Source: Botryosphaeria dothidea (lineage: Eukaryota; Ascomycota; Dothideomycetes; Botryosphaeriales; Botryosphaeriaceae). Taken from it: a stretch of DNA of 64,000 nucleotides. The notes beneath the pieces were generated by a model. That model searched no databases. It was given only the letters and a program-made list of their open reading frames with translations, and was not told where the DNA came from. This document shows, one piece after another, positions 12,126 to 23,761 of this stretch; position 1 is the stretch's first letter, and every line of letters begins with the position of its first letter. The position numbers and the translations under genes are program-made. Location: assembly GCA_011503125.2 (NCBI GenBank), contig WWBZ02000016.1, positions 1,426,001 through 1,490,000 on the forward strand, read 5' to 3'.

Positions 12126-13036
12126 TTAGGCCTTTGACTTCCTCTTTCCTTTACCCCTCTTCTTTCCACTCTTTGATTCCTCCCTCTTCGGTATCGGACC
12201 CTGTAGCAGTGCCTGGAATGCAGCTTTATGACCCAGAGGCACATGGCTGGACTTTTGCTTCCGGGTGCCGCTGGCCTCTTCAGCCACCTCGCCTTCCTCG
12301 TTCTCTTCTGCTCCCTCCACTGCCTCAGCTTCCATGTCATTCTCTTCGACCTTCTCTTGCTTCTTCCCCTTCTTGGCCTTCTTCTTCTTGTCCTTCACTG
12401 ACGCCTCATCGTCCCACATATCGGCGGCCTTCGCGCGCTTGCTGTTCCTCGTCTCGGGGTTTTCTGCCTCCTGCTCTTCCGCTGAATCTGAGCTTGAGGA
12501 TTCAGATGACTCCTTGGTCTCCCCAGCTTCCTCGACCTTCCTCTTCTTATTAAGCTGCTCAAGCTTCAGCGAAGCCATGGCACGCTCCTTGGCCTGACGC
12601 AGGGCGCGCTCCTTGTCATACTGCTCATTGCCTGCGAGACCGGCTTTGATGAATCTGTTCGCGGCGGCCTTATCGAGTGTCTGGTTGGGCTTGATGGGAG
12701 CTTCTTCGACCTGCTTAATCTTCTGGAAGTACTGGCGGACGCGGGTGAGCTCGGTGAAGACGGCGTGCTCCTTGGCCTTGACACCATTGAGATTGAGATA
12801 TGCTAGAAGCGATGTTAGAAATAACGAAAGTTTTCACTGAGGAGATGAGATTTACAAAAGAGTATGGACTCTATGGCGTAGGTGACCAGGGTGTAGAGCT
12901 TCGCTTTGTCTAGCAGCGGGAGCTTGCTCGCGTGGGCGGACAGGGCGGTCTGGAGCAAAGGTCCGAGGGCGTCCTCCAAGTCATCGATGTTGTCATCCAG
13001 AGCCTCGACCTGCGGGTGCAGATCGGCGGTGTCCAT
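12126..13036 (-). CDS. LRP1: exosome cofactor LRP1/Rrp47 (C1D, Sas10/Utp3 family)
   Basis: Two exons, 13036-12856 and 12802-12126 (53-bp intron), giving 285 residues. The start chosen is MDTADLHPQVEALDD at 13036, because the C1D family begins there; the frame is open 44 codons further upstream. Residues ~5-100 are the Sas10/Utp3/C1D domain. The splice restores ESILF-SYLNLNGVKAKEHAVF, the family hallmark, followed by ELTRVRQYFQKIK. In yeast the protein binds Rrp6 and structured RNA and helps the nuclear exosome trim stable RNAs. The C-terminal ~150 residues are alternately acidic and lysine-rich (KKKKAKKGKK, KKRGKGKRKSK), fitting nuclear import and RNA contact. It is divergent from the ketopantoate reductase gene. 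Confidence 0.9.
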
Positions 13037-13408
13037 GGTGATCTGCGGCGATGCAGAGAGGTGAAAGTGAAAGACGCGGGCGCGTCTCTCGCGAGAAATG
13101 CGCCGGAGCCGGAAAAAAGTGGTGGCGAGGGCGGTGAGGCAGCGGCTGTCACTTTTCGTTGACGACATGCGTCGGAGCTAAGCTTAAGCCCATCTCCCCT
13201 CCCGATTCCATCTCCCTTCTCGCACGCCTCTCTTGCGGCTCCGTCGCCAATGCTGTCGCAGCGCATATAACCGCCACTCCCCCTGCCTCGAGCATCCCCA
13301 GTCTTCAATCTGTCTCTCTTCGCCCATAACTATCCGCTCCCTCGGCTGCGGCCGAGAATACCATGCCGCGCTACAGCATGTCCCACCGGTAGCATCTACG
13401 CCGGCCGG
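13037..13408. promoter_or_regulatory. divergent promoter region LRP1 / ketopantoate reductase
   Basis: 372 bp separate the two starts, so the two genes very probably share upstream DNA. C/T-rich tracts precede the plus-strand start. No specific factor site is claimed. Confidence 0.45.
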
Positions 13409-14914
13409 GTGGCCTTCCCCTCTTCTTCTACCCGTGATCCTTCTCTAGCTGTTCATCTCTCTACAAACTCCATGGCTCGCCGTCATCCTTCCCGATATCT
13501 ACGTCGAAATCTTTCGCCAAATGTCAGTTCTCGCGCAACCGTAATGCCCCCACACGTCCGACATTCTAGTAGCTCCACGTCCCCCCAATCCGACGAACAC
13601 ACCCGCGATGATCGAAACCCGAGCCTTGATGTTCCCCGACGCATCCATATCCTCGGCACGGGCAGTGTGGGCAAACTGATTGCGCATTCGCTCAGCTCCG
13701 TGCCAAGCGCTCCTAAAATTACGCTTCTATTCCACAAACCCTCGCTGATGGAAGAATGGCAAAGAGCTGGGGGGCAAATTCAGTTGACTACTGCTGGTGT
13801 GCCGGAAACCAGAAGCGGATTTGACGCCGAGCTGGCCATGCCCAATCGCCGTGAATTTGGCAAAGAGATCGAGTACAGAGATGATCCCGCGCGCACCTTC
13901 GACCCTGGACTGAAGCGCAGAAGAGGAAACACCCCCGATGGCAGCAGCGCTCCCCGTGGTCTCGGTGCCGACAGTACGGAGCCAATCCACAATCTGATTG
14001 TCACCACTAAAGCGCCCTCGACCGTTGCGGCCATCTCTGCTGTCAAACATCGCCTCTCGTCAACATCGACTATATGCTTCCTGCAAAACGGAATGGGCGT
14101 CATCGACGAAGTCAACAAGAAGCTGTTCCCTGACGAAGCATCGCGGCCAAATTACATGCAGGGCATCATCAGTCATGGCGTACACTCGTCATCTCCATTC
14201 TCAGCTATCCACGCTGGTGTTGGCACCATCCAGCTAGGTCTTCTGCCACGGAACCCGACGGTCGAGTCCCACGACGCCAGCGACACCGCTCCCACCGAGC
14301 CAACCGGCGCGCCCGGCGACCCATCCAACAGCACCTGGGCCCCATCGTCGCGCTACCTGCTCCGCACGCTGACGCGCAGCCCCGCGCTCTGCGCCATCGG
14401 CCTCGCCCCCACCGCCCTGCTCTGCGCCCAGCTCGAGAAGCTCGCCGTCAACTGCGTCGTCAACCCGCTGACGGCGCTGCTCGACGTGCGCAACGGCGCG
14501 CTGCTCTACAACTTCCACCTCACGCGCTCCATGCGCCTGCTCCTGTCCGAGATCAGCGTCGTCATCCGCTCGCTGCCCGAGCTGCGCGGCGTGCCCAACC
14601 TCGACACCCGCTTCGCCACCGCGCGCCTCGAGACGCTGGCCGTGTCGGTCGCCGACAAGACGGGCGAGAACATCAGCAGCATGCTGGCGGACACGCGGCG
14701 CGGATTGCAGACCGAGGTGGAATACATTAATGGGTACATCGTCAGGCGGGGCGAGGAGGTGGGCGTGAGATGCACGATGAATTACTTGATCATGTGCTTG
14801 GTCAATGGCAAGCAGAATGTCGTCCAGCGGGAGATCGATGAGGATGTCACACTGCTTGGGAAGAATGATCCGATCGGGTACTCGATAGGCGAGGGTGGAG
14901 GAAAGAGAAAGTAA
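13409..14914 (+). CDS. PAN5: 2-dehydropantoate 2-reductase (ketopantoate reductase, ApbA/PanE family)
   Basis: Single exon, up to 501 residues. It reduces 2-dehydropantoate to pantoate with NADPH, a step of pantothenate/CoA synthesis. The Rossmann glycine motif ILGTGSVGKL is at about residue 80-90, followed by a long strand-helix region with conserved-looking NLIVTTKAPSTVAAI and FLQNGMGV. The C-terminal helical domain includes QLEKLAVNCVVNPLTALLD, where the family's catalytic lysine lies (K before L-A-V-N), and TARLETLAVS. The first ~75 residues are arginine/serine-rich without acids, which fits a mitochondrial presequence. An in-frame ATG at 13472 (MARRHPSRY) is an alternative start. It is longer than bacterial PanE (~300), as usual for fungal members. 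Confidence 0.88.
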   Translation: MAFPSSSTRDPSLAVHLSTNSMARRHPSRYLRRNLSPNVSSRATVMPPHVRHSSSSTSPQSDEHTRDDRNPSLDVPRRIHILGTGSVGKLIAHSLSSVPSAPKITLLFHKPSLMEEWQRAGGQIQLTTAGVPETRSGFDAELAMPNRREFGKEIEYRDDPARTFDPGLKRRRGNTPDGSSAPRGLGADSTEPIHNLIVTTKAPSTVAAISAVKHRLSSTSTICFLQNGMGVIDEVNKKLFPDEASRPNYMQGIISHGVHSSSPFSAIHAGVGTIQLGLLPRNPTVESHDASDTAPTEPTGAPGDPSNSTWAPSSRYLLRTLTRSPALCAIGLAPTALLCAQLEKLAVNCVVNPLTALLDVRNGALLYNFHLTRSMRLLLSEISVVIRSLPELRGVPNLDTRFATARLETLAVSVADKTGENISSMLADTRRGLQTEVEYINGYIVRRGEEVGVRCTMNYLIMCLVNGKQNVVQREIDEDVTLLGKNDPIGYSIGEGGGKRK

Positions 14915-16610
14915 ACTTAATCAACCGTGATGCTGCGAATCTGAATATTCCTACTTCAATATTGTGATCTACCTCTGATCTTGTGTCGTTGTTGCCTGGC
15001 CCGATTTAGGGGAATAGAATGCTAAGAGGTCGAAAGCAAAATCAGACGCACTCTCTCGTCCGGAGAAGGGGAAGAGCGGCGAGGGCTAAAGAGTTGGCAT
15101 GAAGCATTCGTCGGGATGCAAGTGTGGAAATATCAACTCGACAGCTAAATGTGAGTAAAGAATGGAAAGCCACTGTTCATGACACGATTTCTGATATTCA
15201 ATGTCTATTGTTCATCCTCTCCTTCCCCACAACCTCTTATCAGAAAGCAAAAAAGACGAAACTCAGCAAGCCAAAAAAGAGAGCCAAAACCAACACTTTC
15301 AAAAGCCACCTTATTGTTTTTCTTTACTGAACGTTCATTATCGTACAAGTCTTGTCGTTGCTGCGACGTCTTCTTTTCCCCTTGCCTGAACTTTTCTCCT
15401 TTGCCTTACACCCTCTCTTCTTCAACCAAAAAAAGGTACATGCAATGCGACTTGGTCTTTCTTTTTCAAAGCAAAAAACCCAACGGACCGCTATAAACTC
15501 AAGACCAGGCAGACGTAAGCAGAGGGAAATTTCAAGCAGCCCATTCCTCCTCCATCCTCCTTCCTCCTTCCTCCTTCAAGCGAAATCAACAACAAAGAAA
15601 GAAAAATCCATTCAACCTGCAGTAGTAGTCCCCCACCAATCCCATCGTCTATATTCGTGTAAGGCCCTTGCCTAATCGTCCTAGTCCTTCCCTCCCAGTT
15701 CTCTTATATTCCCTTTCTCTTACCCACCCGTCAAACGCAAAAAAAAAAAAGCAGGGAAGAACAAAACGGGGACGTCTGATCCCCCTTCGCTCTTTAAAAG
15801 AGTTCTCTCCCATCCGTGGTAGTTGATAATGTTGATGATATGCGTGACGTTCGCGAATCCCGTTTCCTCCCATGATGGATTAAAAAAATTCCCGCTGGGC
15901 CATGCGTGCTTCTCCTGAAGAAAAGAGATGCCGCAGTTTGCCCAAATACATTAAAATTGCTTACTGGTAAATGAAGATTGTTCGCGCGAAGAAAATGAAA
16001 GAAGTGATTGTCTCCAGGAGCCTCCCTGCAGAGCAATTTGTTGTGTTGAACAAGACGCGTTGCCAAAGCGTTCGAATTTGAAGAAGAGGAGAGGCCCGGT
16101 TGGAACTGAAGATGCAAAGTATGTATCGTGATGCGCGCATTACAAAGTTCGTATGTTGAGTGCTGATGGCCAAAAAGGTATAAAAGATGTCCACGAAAAA
16201 ACCGGGCCGGTAGGAGAAAAATTCACAAAGGCAACGCGCGCTTCGCTTGAGACTTTCTAGTTCGCCAGGTGGTGTTGCGTTTGGGAACGGCGGTACGGAT
16301 GTTGAAGTTTCCATCCGTATTGCAACTTTACGGCAGCGATGACGCCGAGATGCTGCTGCTGGGCAACGTACGACGGACGAATACGAGGAGGGTTAAACGA
16401 GCAATAAATGCAACGCAGAAAGCAGGACGCGCAAGGGATGAAAACAACGGACGGAATCGACAGGACGCGTAGGAATCGTCAAAGAGCATTAAAACATGCC
16501 CATGGCGAGGAAAGCTGCCGAGCGCGCCATGAGACTAGGTGTCATTAAAAATTGCTGTTAGCCAAAAGGAGGGTTCGCGTGCGCAGAGGGTTAAGAAGAA
16601 ATCTCTTCTC
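14915..16610. other. intergenic, convergent 3' ends, C/T- and A-rich tracts
   Basis: No gene supported. A solo foldback arm lies at 15090-15128, a (TCC/TTCC)n tract at 15546-15580, and an A-run at about 15740-15750. Plus-strand frames here are low-complexity. Confidence 0.6.
15090..15128. repeat. foldback repeat, solo left arm
   Basis: GAAGCATTCGTCGGGATGCA followed by AGTGT matches the left arm of the dispersed foldback family. I cannot find its partner arm. Confidence 0.55.
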
Positions 16611-18823
16611 TCACTCAAAGCCGCCTGGCATCACCGACGCCCGTTTGCTGGAGTCGTCGGTGGCAATAGATTTCTGCTCGTCCTCGTCCTCGTCCTCGGT
16701 CTTTGTTTCTGGCACCGCCGCCTTCTCCGACTGTAACTTCGGGGTCTCAGTCGGTTGTGTTTCGGCATCGGCTCGCTTGTCATCAGCCTCCTTGTCAGCT
16801 TCGGTTTCGACGTCATGCAACTCAAGACTTTTGCGCATTTCGCTTTGGAGTTGCTCGGCGGCTTCCGTCTCAATTCTTCGCTCATCTTCTGAGTCGAGTG
16901 CGATCGCGGAATCCTGCTTTTGCTCAAGAGCATTGTCTCCGTCCGTAAGAGTTATGACAGTCCGGCCGATCTCGATTCTCTTCCCCTGCTTCTCCGAACT
17001 TGAAGGGTCTTCTTTTTCGCCTTGGCCTTCCTGAATCGTCTGATTCTCCGTGTCCGGGGCTGAGTCGACAGCACCCCTTTCATCCTGGTTGAGTCTCAAT
17101 TCGCTGTCGACACTTTGCCTTGGGTCAACCGCCCCGCTTCGCCGCTTCTCCACCGTCGGGCTCTTCGGACTGATATTCGGATGGATGTAGGCGGGCACGA
17201 CTCCGCCGCCAATACGCGCCCAGAACATGCGCTCGCGAAGCCGTACACTCTCCTCCCATGCACTTTTTTCTTCATCTCCGTTTTCGGCGCGCCAATGCCC
17301 GTCGCGGCACAGGCGCAGGAAACCAATGTAATCGCAGCAGCTGCGAACACGAGCCAAACAAAAATCACAAAGTGGATATCGCTGGGCATCCTTCTCATCT
17401 GAAGTCCTGAACCTATGCTTGCGCGCATACGGATCGGTTCCATCCTTGTTCATGACCTTGGAGACCCGGTTTTCGCCACATAGGCTACAGGCAAAAACAG
17501 GGCCACGATACCTAGCGTATGGCGGCTGCGGCTCAATGGTCAAAGAGCCGGCGGTCATGCTGTTGAGAACCGTCCGACGGGCTAGCCAAGAAAGTCCAGG
17601 CGCATTATCCAAACGGAGAGTCGGCTCGATATCCTCGGTCAATGCTCGCTTGTAGAATTTGATTTCCTTCAGAGCGGGCAATATTACACCAGTTTCCTTG
17701 TTAACAGAATTGACCGATTTCGGCAAGGACGTTTCAGAGCTGTTGGTTTGCTGCGGCTGTAGGCTGAGACTGGCGGTTGATATATTCGCTAACGATCCAA
17801 GACCCATGACGTTGAGACCGCCGTAGTTTCCGCTTGCGGTGCGAGAATTCGGTGCTGATATGTGAGTCTTAGCAATTCTCAACAATTCCTGGAATTCGTT
17901 GTACGCTTCAATATCCGAGCGCAAAATCGGACTGATGAGATGATTAAAGTGCAATGGGTGAGCTGGTTCGATATCTTCGTCGTGCGGAGTGTTGGGTGTG
18001 AGACTCGCTTTGTCAGACGCACGGCTTGATCTGTCGGCGGGGACAACGGCCGGTGTTGATGGCGCTGTGGAAACGTGAGTATTCGTGGTAACGGTTGTCT
18101 CTTTGTCGTCGGTTTCCGCGGTCATGGCCGCCATCACATCCTTGAGATCGCGAAGCTGTTCTTGATGAGATGCAAGTAAGGCCTCAGCATCCTTGATTTG
18201 AGTCTTGTAGTGTTCAACTCGCCTCTCGGATGCTTCCGTCTCTTTTCTCGCTGCTGCAACCATCTGCGCATTGGTCAGCACAAGTATTGCACGTATTCAA
18301 CGCCAAGACTTACCGTATTGGCTTCTTGGAATAGTGCAGTCGTGAGGTTCTCGAGCTCGTTCTCAATTCTCTTCTTTTCTTGATCAGCGGCAAACCGAGC
18401 CTTCTTCTCCTCCAGCAGTTGTTTCCGAAGGGTCATCTCCATGTTGTCGTAGTCGTCTTTCTTGACCATGCGCCGCATAATCCGTTCGTGCTCTTGCGCA
18501 TCCGCCTCCAATTGCTCAATCCGGCGGCGTGCCATTTCCAGTTCCGCCCGGGCCTGTTGCAGATTGTCGTCCAGATTGGTTTGATGGTTGATGGCGTTGA
18601 TCAGCTTCGTGCTCAGCGTAGCAACTTCATCGTTCAGGTCGGGATGGCGCGGCGTCTCCGGGCGTTCTGAACTGGTTCCTGGGCGGCCGGGACTCGGGGT
18701 GCGCGGATCAGGAATGGTGTTCAGGACGCCGGATTCCGGGCGGCCGAGAATCGAGCGCGCAGGGCCGGGAGAGACATTGCGTGGCAGAGCCGGGGTCGAG
18801 GTCGACTTGGTGAGGGCCTTCAT
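16611..18823 (-). CDS. SEC2: SEC2-like guanine nucleotide exchange factor for Rab (Sec4 family)
   Basis: Exons 18823-18314 and 18263-16611 (50-bp intron GTAAGT...CGCAG) give 720 residues. The Sec2p/Rabin8 coiled coil is obvious: residues ~65-175 are heptad-rich, and the intron joins LFQEANT to MVAAARKETEASE, the family's conserved end of the GEF helix pair. Sec2 activates the Rab Sec4 on secretory vesicles for polarised exocytosis, essential for hyphal tip growth. A cysteine-containing globular part follows (residues ~430-500: CSLCGENR, CDFCLARVRSCC, typical of fungal Sec2-like proteins). The acidic tail has DEDEDE. The start is uncertain: the frame stays open ~330 bp upstream of the first ATG with protein-like composition, so a further 5' exon is likely. 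Confidence 0.88.
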
Positions 18824-20048
18824 GGTCGAGGTCGTCTTGGACGTCGGCGTGATGGGGCGGCGCTGCGACGACAGTCGGGAGGACGGTGTTAGGCCGCCAC
18901 CGCCATGGCCCCAGCCCCCGACCGTGAAGAAAAAGGAACTGTGTCTTCCGCGGTCAGTATTGTAGTGCGGCCGCTTGGGCGGCGGAGTCTGAGGCGCAGA
19001 GTGAGAATGCTGCAGGGCAAGGCTCGACTTACTCAGCCAGCTTGAACGACGGGTGATCGGCTCAGGAACAAGGAAAGCGCGAGGCCCGTGGGCAAAGGAG
19101 TGACAAGAGAGCGGAGATAGGAGCGTCGGCGTCGGGTGCGACCGGTTTACTCAGGCATGGGCATCGCGCAGACGTGTCGGTGAGAGGGTGAGGAGGGTGA
19201 GTTGTGTGAGCCAGCAGGGCGCGCGGGAGGAAGGGTGCGGGAGGGCGGGAGGACGTTTGGTCGGGGAGGCGTGAGATGAGCGATGATGTATCCAGGCGTG
19301 CGAGCAGCTTGCTTGCGGCGGCTCCCTGGGCTGCTTAAAGTCAAAGCGCGCCGCTTGTCGAATACGATTGGCGAGGCATCCAGCGCCGCCCAACGAGACT
19401 GCGCCTTGCAAGACGGCGGGCCCGCTCTTTACTGCACGGCATGCGCACGCCCGTGACGCCCGTGGGGACTCTGCGGAATGCACCTGCGTCCGCATCGCGC
19501 AGCTCCGCCCGCCCATCTGCCAGCCGGCCTGTTTATTTCTGGCGATGCGGCAACAGCCTCGTTTCGCCCGTTTCCCGCGTGTGCGACGAGTGCGACCACA
19601 CATGCCTGCCCCGAGCCGCGGCCGGCGCTTCCCGTCTGCCGTGCTCGGCGACCTGCCTAGCCAAGCGCGTTGCTCGTGACTCCGTAGCAGTCCAGCCCTT
19701 CGCGCATGCCTATCGCGGCAAGAGATAGTCTGCGAGTCCGCGGCGAAGCTGAACGATTGGCATCGCGTGCGAGCTGAAGCAAAGTCCCCACAGGCCCCCG
19801 GGCAGTAGTCCTTGCCGGCGCCGTGTCTCGACACGCCACGGAACGCCGGCAGCAATTGACGGAGCGAAACAGCGCGGGACGCGCAGCCAACCGCCAGGCC
19901 GCGACGCACGCGGCTGCATCATTCGCCCGCGTGGTCTGCCGTAGCGCTGGCCCCCGCTGCGCCAACGCTGACCCTGCAGTGTTTCCTACCGCAACCTCGA
20001 GCCCCGCCATCCACCACCAGGCACCGCCAGCACAGCCCGCAGATTGCA
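18824..20048. other. divergent intergenic region SEC2 / PDCD5
   Basis: GC-rich. The SEC2 frame continues open to about 19157 without an ATG (see findings). The remaining frames on both strands are GC shadows. No repeat copy or RNA gene found. Confidence 0.55.
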
Positions 20049-20583
20049 ATGTCTGACGCCGATCTTGAAGAGGTGCAGCTCACGCCGCGCGCCCACCCGT
20101 GTGAAACCGCGCGCTGACCTCCCGCAGATTCGCAAGGCCCGCCTGGCCCAGCTCCGCCAGCAGAGCGGCGGCGCGGGCGCCGGCAGTGGCGGAGAAAGCT
20201 CCCAGGAAGACTCGCAACGGTACGCTCCGCCGCCGCCCCTTGGCCCCTCCGCAAGCCCAAGACGCTTCTCGAACACGTCCTGACCTTCCCCCAGTGCTCG
20301 CGAAGCAGAGGCCCGCCAGGCCATCCTCTCGCAGATCCTTCTCCCCGAGGCCGCCGACCGTCTGGGCCGCATCCGCATGGTCAAGGAGTCGCGCGCCAAC
20401 GACATCGAGAACCGCCTCATCATGCTCGCCCGTTCTGGCCAGCTGCGCCAGAAGGTCACCGAGGCCCAGTTGAAGGATATCCTGGGTGCCGTGTCGGAGC
20501 AGGAGGAGAAGCAGCAGGAGAAGATTGTTGTGCAGAGGCGCGGCGGATGGGATGATGATGACGACGACCTGCTGGATCTCTAG
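20049..20583 (+). CDS. PDCD5: PDCD5 family protein (dsDNA-binding/TFAR19)
   Basis: Three exons, 20049-20072, 20128-20219 and 20295-20583, with introns of 55 and 75 bp; 134 residues. Exon 1 is only 24 bp (MSDADLEE). Splicing gives MSDADLEE-IRKARLAQLRQQ, exactly the family start, then a serine/glycine-rich linker. The conserved three-helix core follows (EAEARQAILSQILLPEAADR, then LGRIRMVKESRANDIENRL and an ILGAVSEQE segment), and the protein ends in an acidic tail DDDDDDLLDL. Length is typical (about 125-135). In animals PDCD5 interacts with the CCT chaperonin and acts in apoptosis and chromatin; its fungal role is less clear. Divergent from SEC2 and convergent with COQ4. Confidence 0.93.
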
Positions 20584-21045
20584 GCCTTGTGCTCACGGAC
20601 AAATCGAGGGATACCCTTCTTGCATTTGGTATGGCGTTGGGTTCGGACTCAAGCTTCGGTTGTGGGAATGCTTTGCTGGAGCCTTTTGACCAGGTTAACC
20701 TTCCGAAACGTCCGGAATGAAAAGTTGTTGATCCTCTGCTCCATCGACGTCAAACATCCCGTACGGAGATGCGGTGCGCAGCAGAAAGCGAGATTGATCG
20801 TCGTCATCATACTTATTGGCAAACGCGTGCTCTCAGGCGGGTGTTTTAAGTAGTGCCGACAGCTACCAGCTCGCATCGCATGCTGCAGACCGTGCGTCAT
20901 GTCGTGTCGTGTCCACTCATGGCAAGCTTCATGTAAAGCATTGCGGAATCCACCCGTGCTCGCCTCCCGTGACAGATGTTCGGGGTGTCATTATGTATAG
21001 TTTTCTTACAAAAATGTCTAATATATACCTTATCTGGAGTAAGCA
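20584..21045. other. intergenic, convergent 3' ends
   Basis: 3' flanks of PDCD5 and COQ4; nothing else recognised. Confidence 0.6.
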
Positions 21046-21918
21046 TCAGACGACTGCCGACCGAGCCGCCTCCCGGGCAGCCTTCTCAGCATTTCTCTTC
21101 TCCTTCTCCTGCTTCCTGATATCTCTCAAGTCCGGAGGCTTCTCAATCCCCAATTCGGTCCTCAGCTCATCCACGTCTTTCTCCAGGCACTCCTCCCAGT
21201 AGACGTTGATGACCTCCTTGCTCTTCAAGCCATTCTCCACAGCCCACGGCCCATATATCTTGAGGAACCTCTCCCTTTCCTTCTTCTTCAACGTCAATGC
21301 CGCTGTGATGCTAAGCCCAGTCATTGGCAAGAGCGTGTTCGCGAATTCAAACGCCTTCAGCGCAACCTCTCCCTCCCTGAAAACTGGCAACCCGCAAAGC
21401 GCGTGATAAAAGTCATGGCACTCGCGGTACCGTTGCATGACGTAGGCGCACTCCTCATCGTCAATGTAGCGCACCTGCGCGCGGGTATCCGGGCTGACGC
21501 CCTCGCGATCGAGCCAGCCGACATAGGTACGTCCGACAGTGTTCTCGGGTAGGCCTCGCAGGTATTCGACATTGAGGGATTTTGAAGTGATGCGCGGACG
21601 GTCCCGTAGAATGCGGCGGCCCGTCGGGTCGCGCAGCATGGCGTCGCGTAGGCGATAGATGAAGTAGGGTTGCGCGGTGGCTTCGCCCAGGGCGGCAATG
21701 AGGTCGCCGCGGCGCGGATCAATGAGCGACCACACGGCGGAGCCGACGGCCAGGGCGCCGCGCTCGATCACCGTCAGAGGCACATGGCCGGGGTAGTTTG
21801 GCGGTGGGCGGTTGAGCACGGAGAAGGAAGCACGGGCGTGTGGTGGCAATCGGGTGAGCTGAGCGCAAGGGGAGGCGCAGATGGCCCGGGATAATGGGCG
21901 CTTCAGTGTCGCTGCCAT
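21046..21918 (-). CDS. COQ4: ubiquinone biosynthesis protein COQ4, mitochondrial
   Basis: Single exon, 290 residues. COQ4 scaffolds the mitochondrial CoQ synthome, and recent family work links it to ring decarboxylation/hydroxylation. The metal-binding motif H-D-x-x-H-x11-E is present as [17 protein letters not shown] around residue 165-181. Other family blocks are visible: PGHVPLT near residue 43, [27 protein letters not shown], and GPWAVENG near the end. The first ~35 residues are rich in R, S and A, with two cysteines, and no acids (a mitochondrial presequence). The C-terminal ~25 residues are a charged helix ([19 protein letters not shown]). Start is the only sensible ATG. Divergent from the SET-domain gene with 340 bp between starts. 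Confidence 0.96.
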   Translation of the reverse strand: MAATLKRPLSRAICASPCAQLTRLPPHARASFSVLNRPPPNYPGHVPLTVIERGALAVGSAVWSLIDPRRGDLIAALGEATAQPYFIYRLRDAMLRDPTGRRILRDRPRITSKSLNVEYLRGLPENTVGRTYVGWLDREGVSPDTRAQVRYIDDEECAYVMQRYRECHDFYHALCGLPVFREGEVALKAFEFANTLLPMTGLSITAALTLKKKERERFLKIYGPWAVENGLKSKEVINVYWEECLEKDVDELRTELGIEKPPDLRDIRKQEKEKRNAEKAAREAARSAVV

Positions 21919-22258
21919 TGTCGCATGGTCAGTGTTGTGAGAGGGAGAGCTCAGGTGGGCAGAGCTGAGGCGATGTTCGACGTCTGATGACAGTGGTTCG
22001 ATTTCCGTTGCAGAGGCAGCTTTATCGATAGCGGGAGAAAAATTGTGGCCGCTATCGGTAGCTCTCGTTCCGCGACACTATTCTGCATTCCTTGGCCCTC
22101 GGCCAAGTTTGTCCTTTAGAGTCCTCTGCATTCCTCACACTCATCACCGACAGCCGAAATGGACCACAGGATTGCCACGTTGCTGTCAAGTCAATAGCGC
22201 CGCCGGTATCACCATCACCGTTCACCCCAACCAAGCTGTCCTTGCTTCACTCTACAAC
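21919..22258. promoter_or_regulatory. divergent promoter region COQ4 / SET-domain gene
   Basis: 340 bp between the two starts. Polypyrimidine and C-rich stretches precede the plus-strand ATG; no specific site claimed. Confidence 0.4.
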
Positions 22259-23761
22259 ATGGAAACGCCCTCGCCCGGTCCCGAACACGAGCACTTCATC
22301 TCGTGGGCAAAAGACCAGCTTGGCGTAACTATCGATGGTGTCACTCCTACCAAATTGCCCGGCAGAGGTCTGGGCGTGCTTGCAACCAAACCGCTGAAAC
22401 AGGGGGACTTGCTGGTCTCCGTCCCGGCCAAATCACTACTGACTATTGAGTCGAAGCACGTCAAAGATGTTCGCCTTCCAAAGGAGGCAACCGTCCATGG
22501 CCGCTTGGCTGCGTATCTCACCTTGACGAGTGCCAAGTGCGATGCGCCGCACCGAATTTGGGAGTCCGTGTGGCCGAAAAAGGAGGAATTTGAGGCCATC
22601 ATGCCGATGAACTGGGAAGAACTTCAAAAGGAGTTGCTTCCGGCCCACGCGAATAGTAGGTCCTGTGCTCCGATATTGATTCTTCATGATTTGCGTGATC
22701 CTTGCTTTTCCTCGCGTTCCTCGGCGATCATTGACCACAGAACTCACCTTGGTCAGGTCTCCTCGAGAAGCAGCAAGCCAAGTTCGAAGTAGATTGGGAG
22801 CTCCTCAAGGACCACCTCCCTGACAAGGATTGTCGCGATCTCTTCACCTACTACTGGATGATTGTAAATACACGCACGTTCTACTGGGACTACCCAACTA
22901 CAACTCGCACGGGGAAGCAGCAGGTCAAGAGACGTAAGCTCGATCCGGATGATTGCATGGCACTGTGCCCGTTCATGGAGTATTTCAACCATGCCGATGA
23001 AGGAGTGGGTGCCTCCCGCTCCGTACCCCTATTATTTGGTTGATGTTGCTAAGTGATCGGAGTGTGCGGTGGACCATGATCTGAAGGGTTTCACAATCAC
23101 CTGCAATCGCGAATACAGTGAGCACCGCTAAATCCCATTTCCCGCGTTCCACCATGATCAGCTAATTTTTGAGTTTGAAGACCCTGGAGAAGAAGTGTTT
23201 CTCTCTTACGGGCCGCACAGCAATGACTTCCTCCTCGTCGAATGTGAGAAAGCTTCGGGCCCTTTTTTCACTCGAAAATCATTGCTAATAGAACCAAGAC
23301 GGCTTCATTCTCGACACCAACAAGTGGGATGAGACGAAACTTGACCACATAATTATTCCCAAGCTTTCCAAAACGCGAAAGGAGGCATTGGATGACCGTG
23401 GCTTTCTAGGGTATTTCATTTTCGCCCTTCATTTCTGCTTGAATGATTCACTAAGGACCTCAGAAACTACACTATCGACCCCTCACAACCTTGCTTTCGC
23501 ACCCAAGTTGTGTTGCGAGCGCTTGCTCTACCCGGGAATAGGTGGCGCGCATTTGCTGATGGCTTTGATGAAGGTGCCGATGAACGGGAGGGCGTCGACG
23601 GGCGCCTGGTGGAAATCCTGAAGCAATACGAGCGCGAGGTAGACAAGGTAAACAAGCAGGTCGAAGATCTCTCTGAATCTGATAGGAGAAGCGTATTGCA
23701 GAAGCGATGGGGCCAAATACGGAACATTGTAGAGGACCTTTTACTGGAGGTTGAGAGATGA
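22259..23761 (+). CDS. SET-domain protein lysine methyltransferase (SETD3/SETD6/LSMT type)
   Basis: Six exons: 22259-22655, 22757-23004, 23063-23117, 23181-23243, 23299-23410 and 23464-23761, giving 390 residues. Every junction restores frame and family sequence (FNHADEG-C-AVDH; REY-N-PGEEVFLSYG; LLVE-Y-GFILDTN). The SET domain runs from about residue 20 (LPGRGLGVLATKPLKQGD) to ~260. The AdoMet/catalytic signatures are the F-N-H-A-D segment at ~209-213 and SYGPHSND-x-LL-x-x-YGF at ~243-258. The C-terminal Rubisco-LSMT substrate-binding part is helical. These enzymes usually methylate non-histone lysines (ribosomal or other); the substrate cannot be read here. The start MET at 22259 was preferred to an in-frame upstream ATG at 22043 because family sequence begins here. 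Confidence 0.9.
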
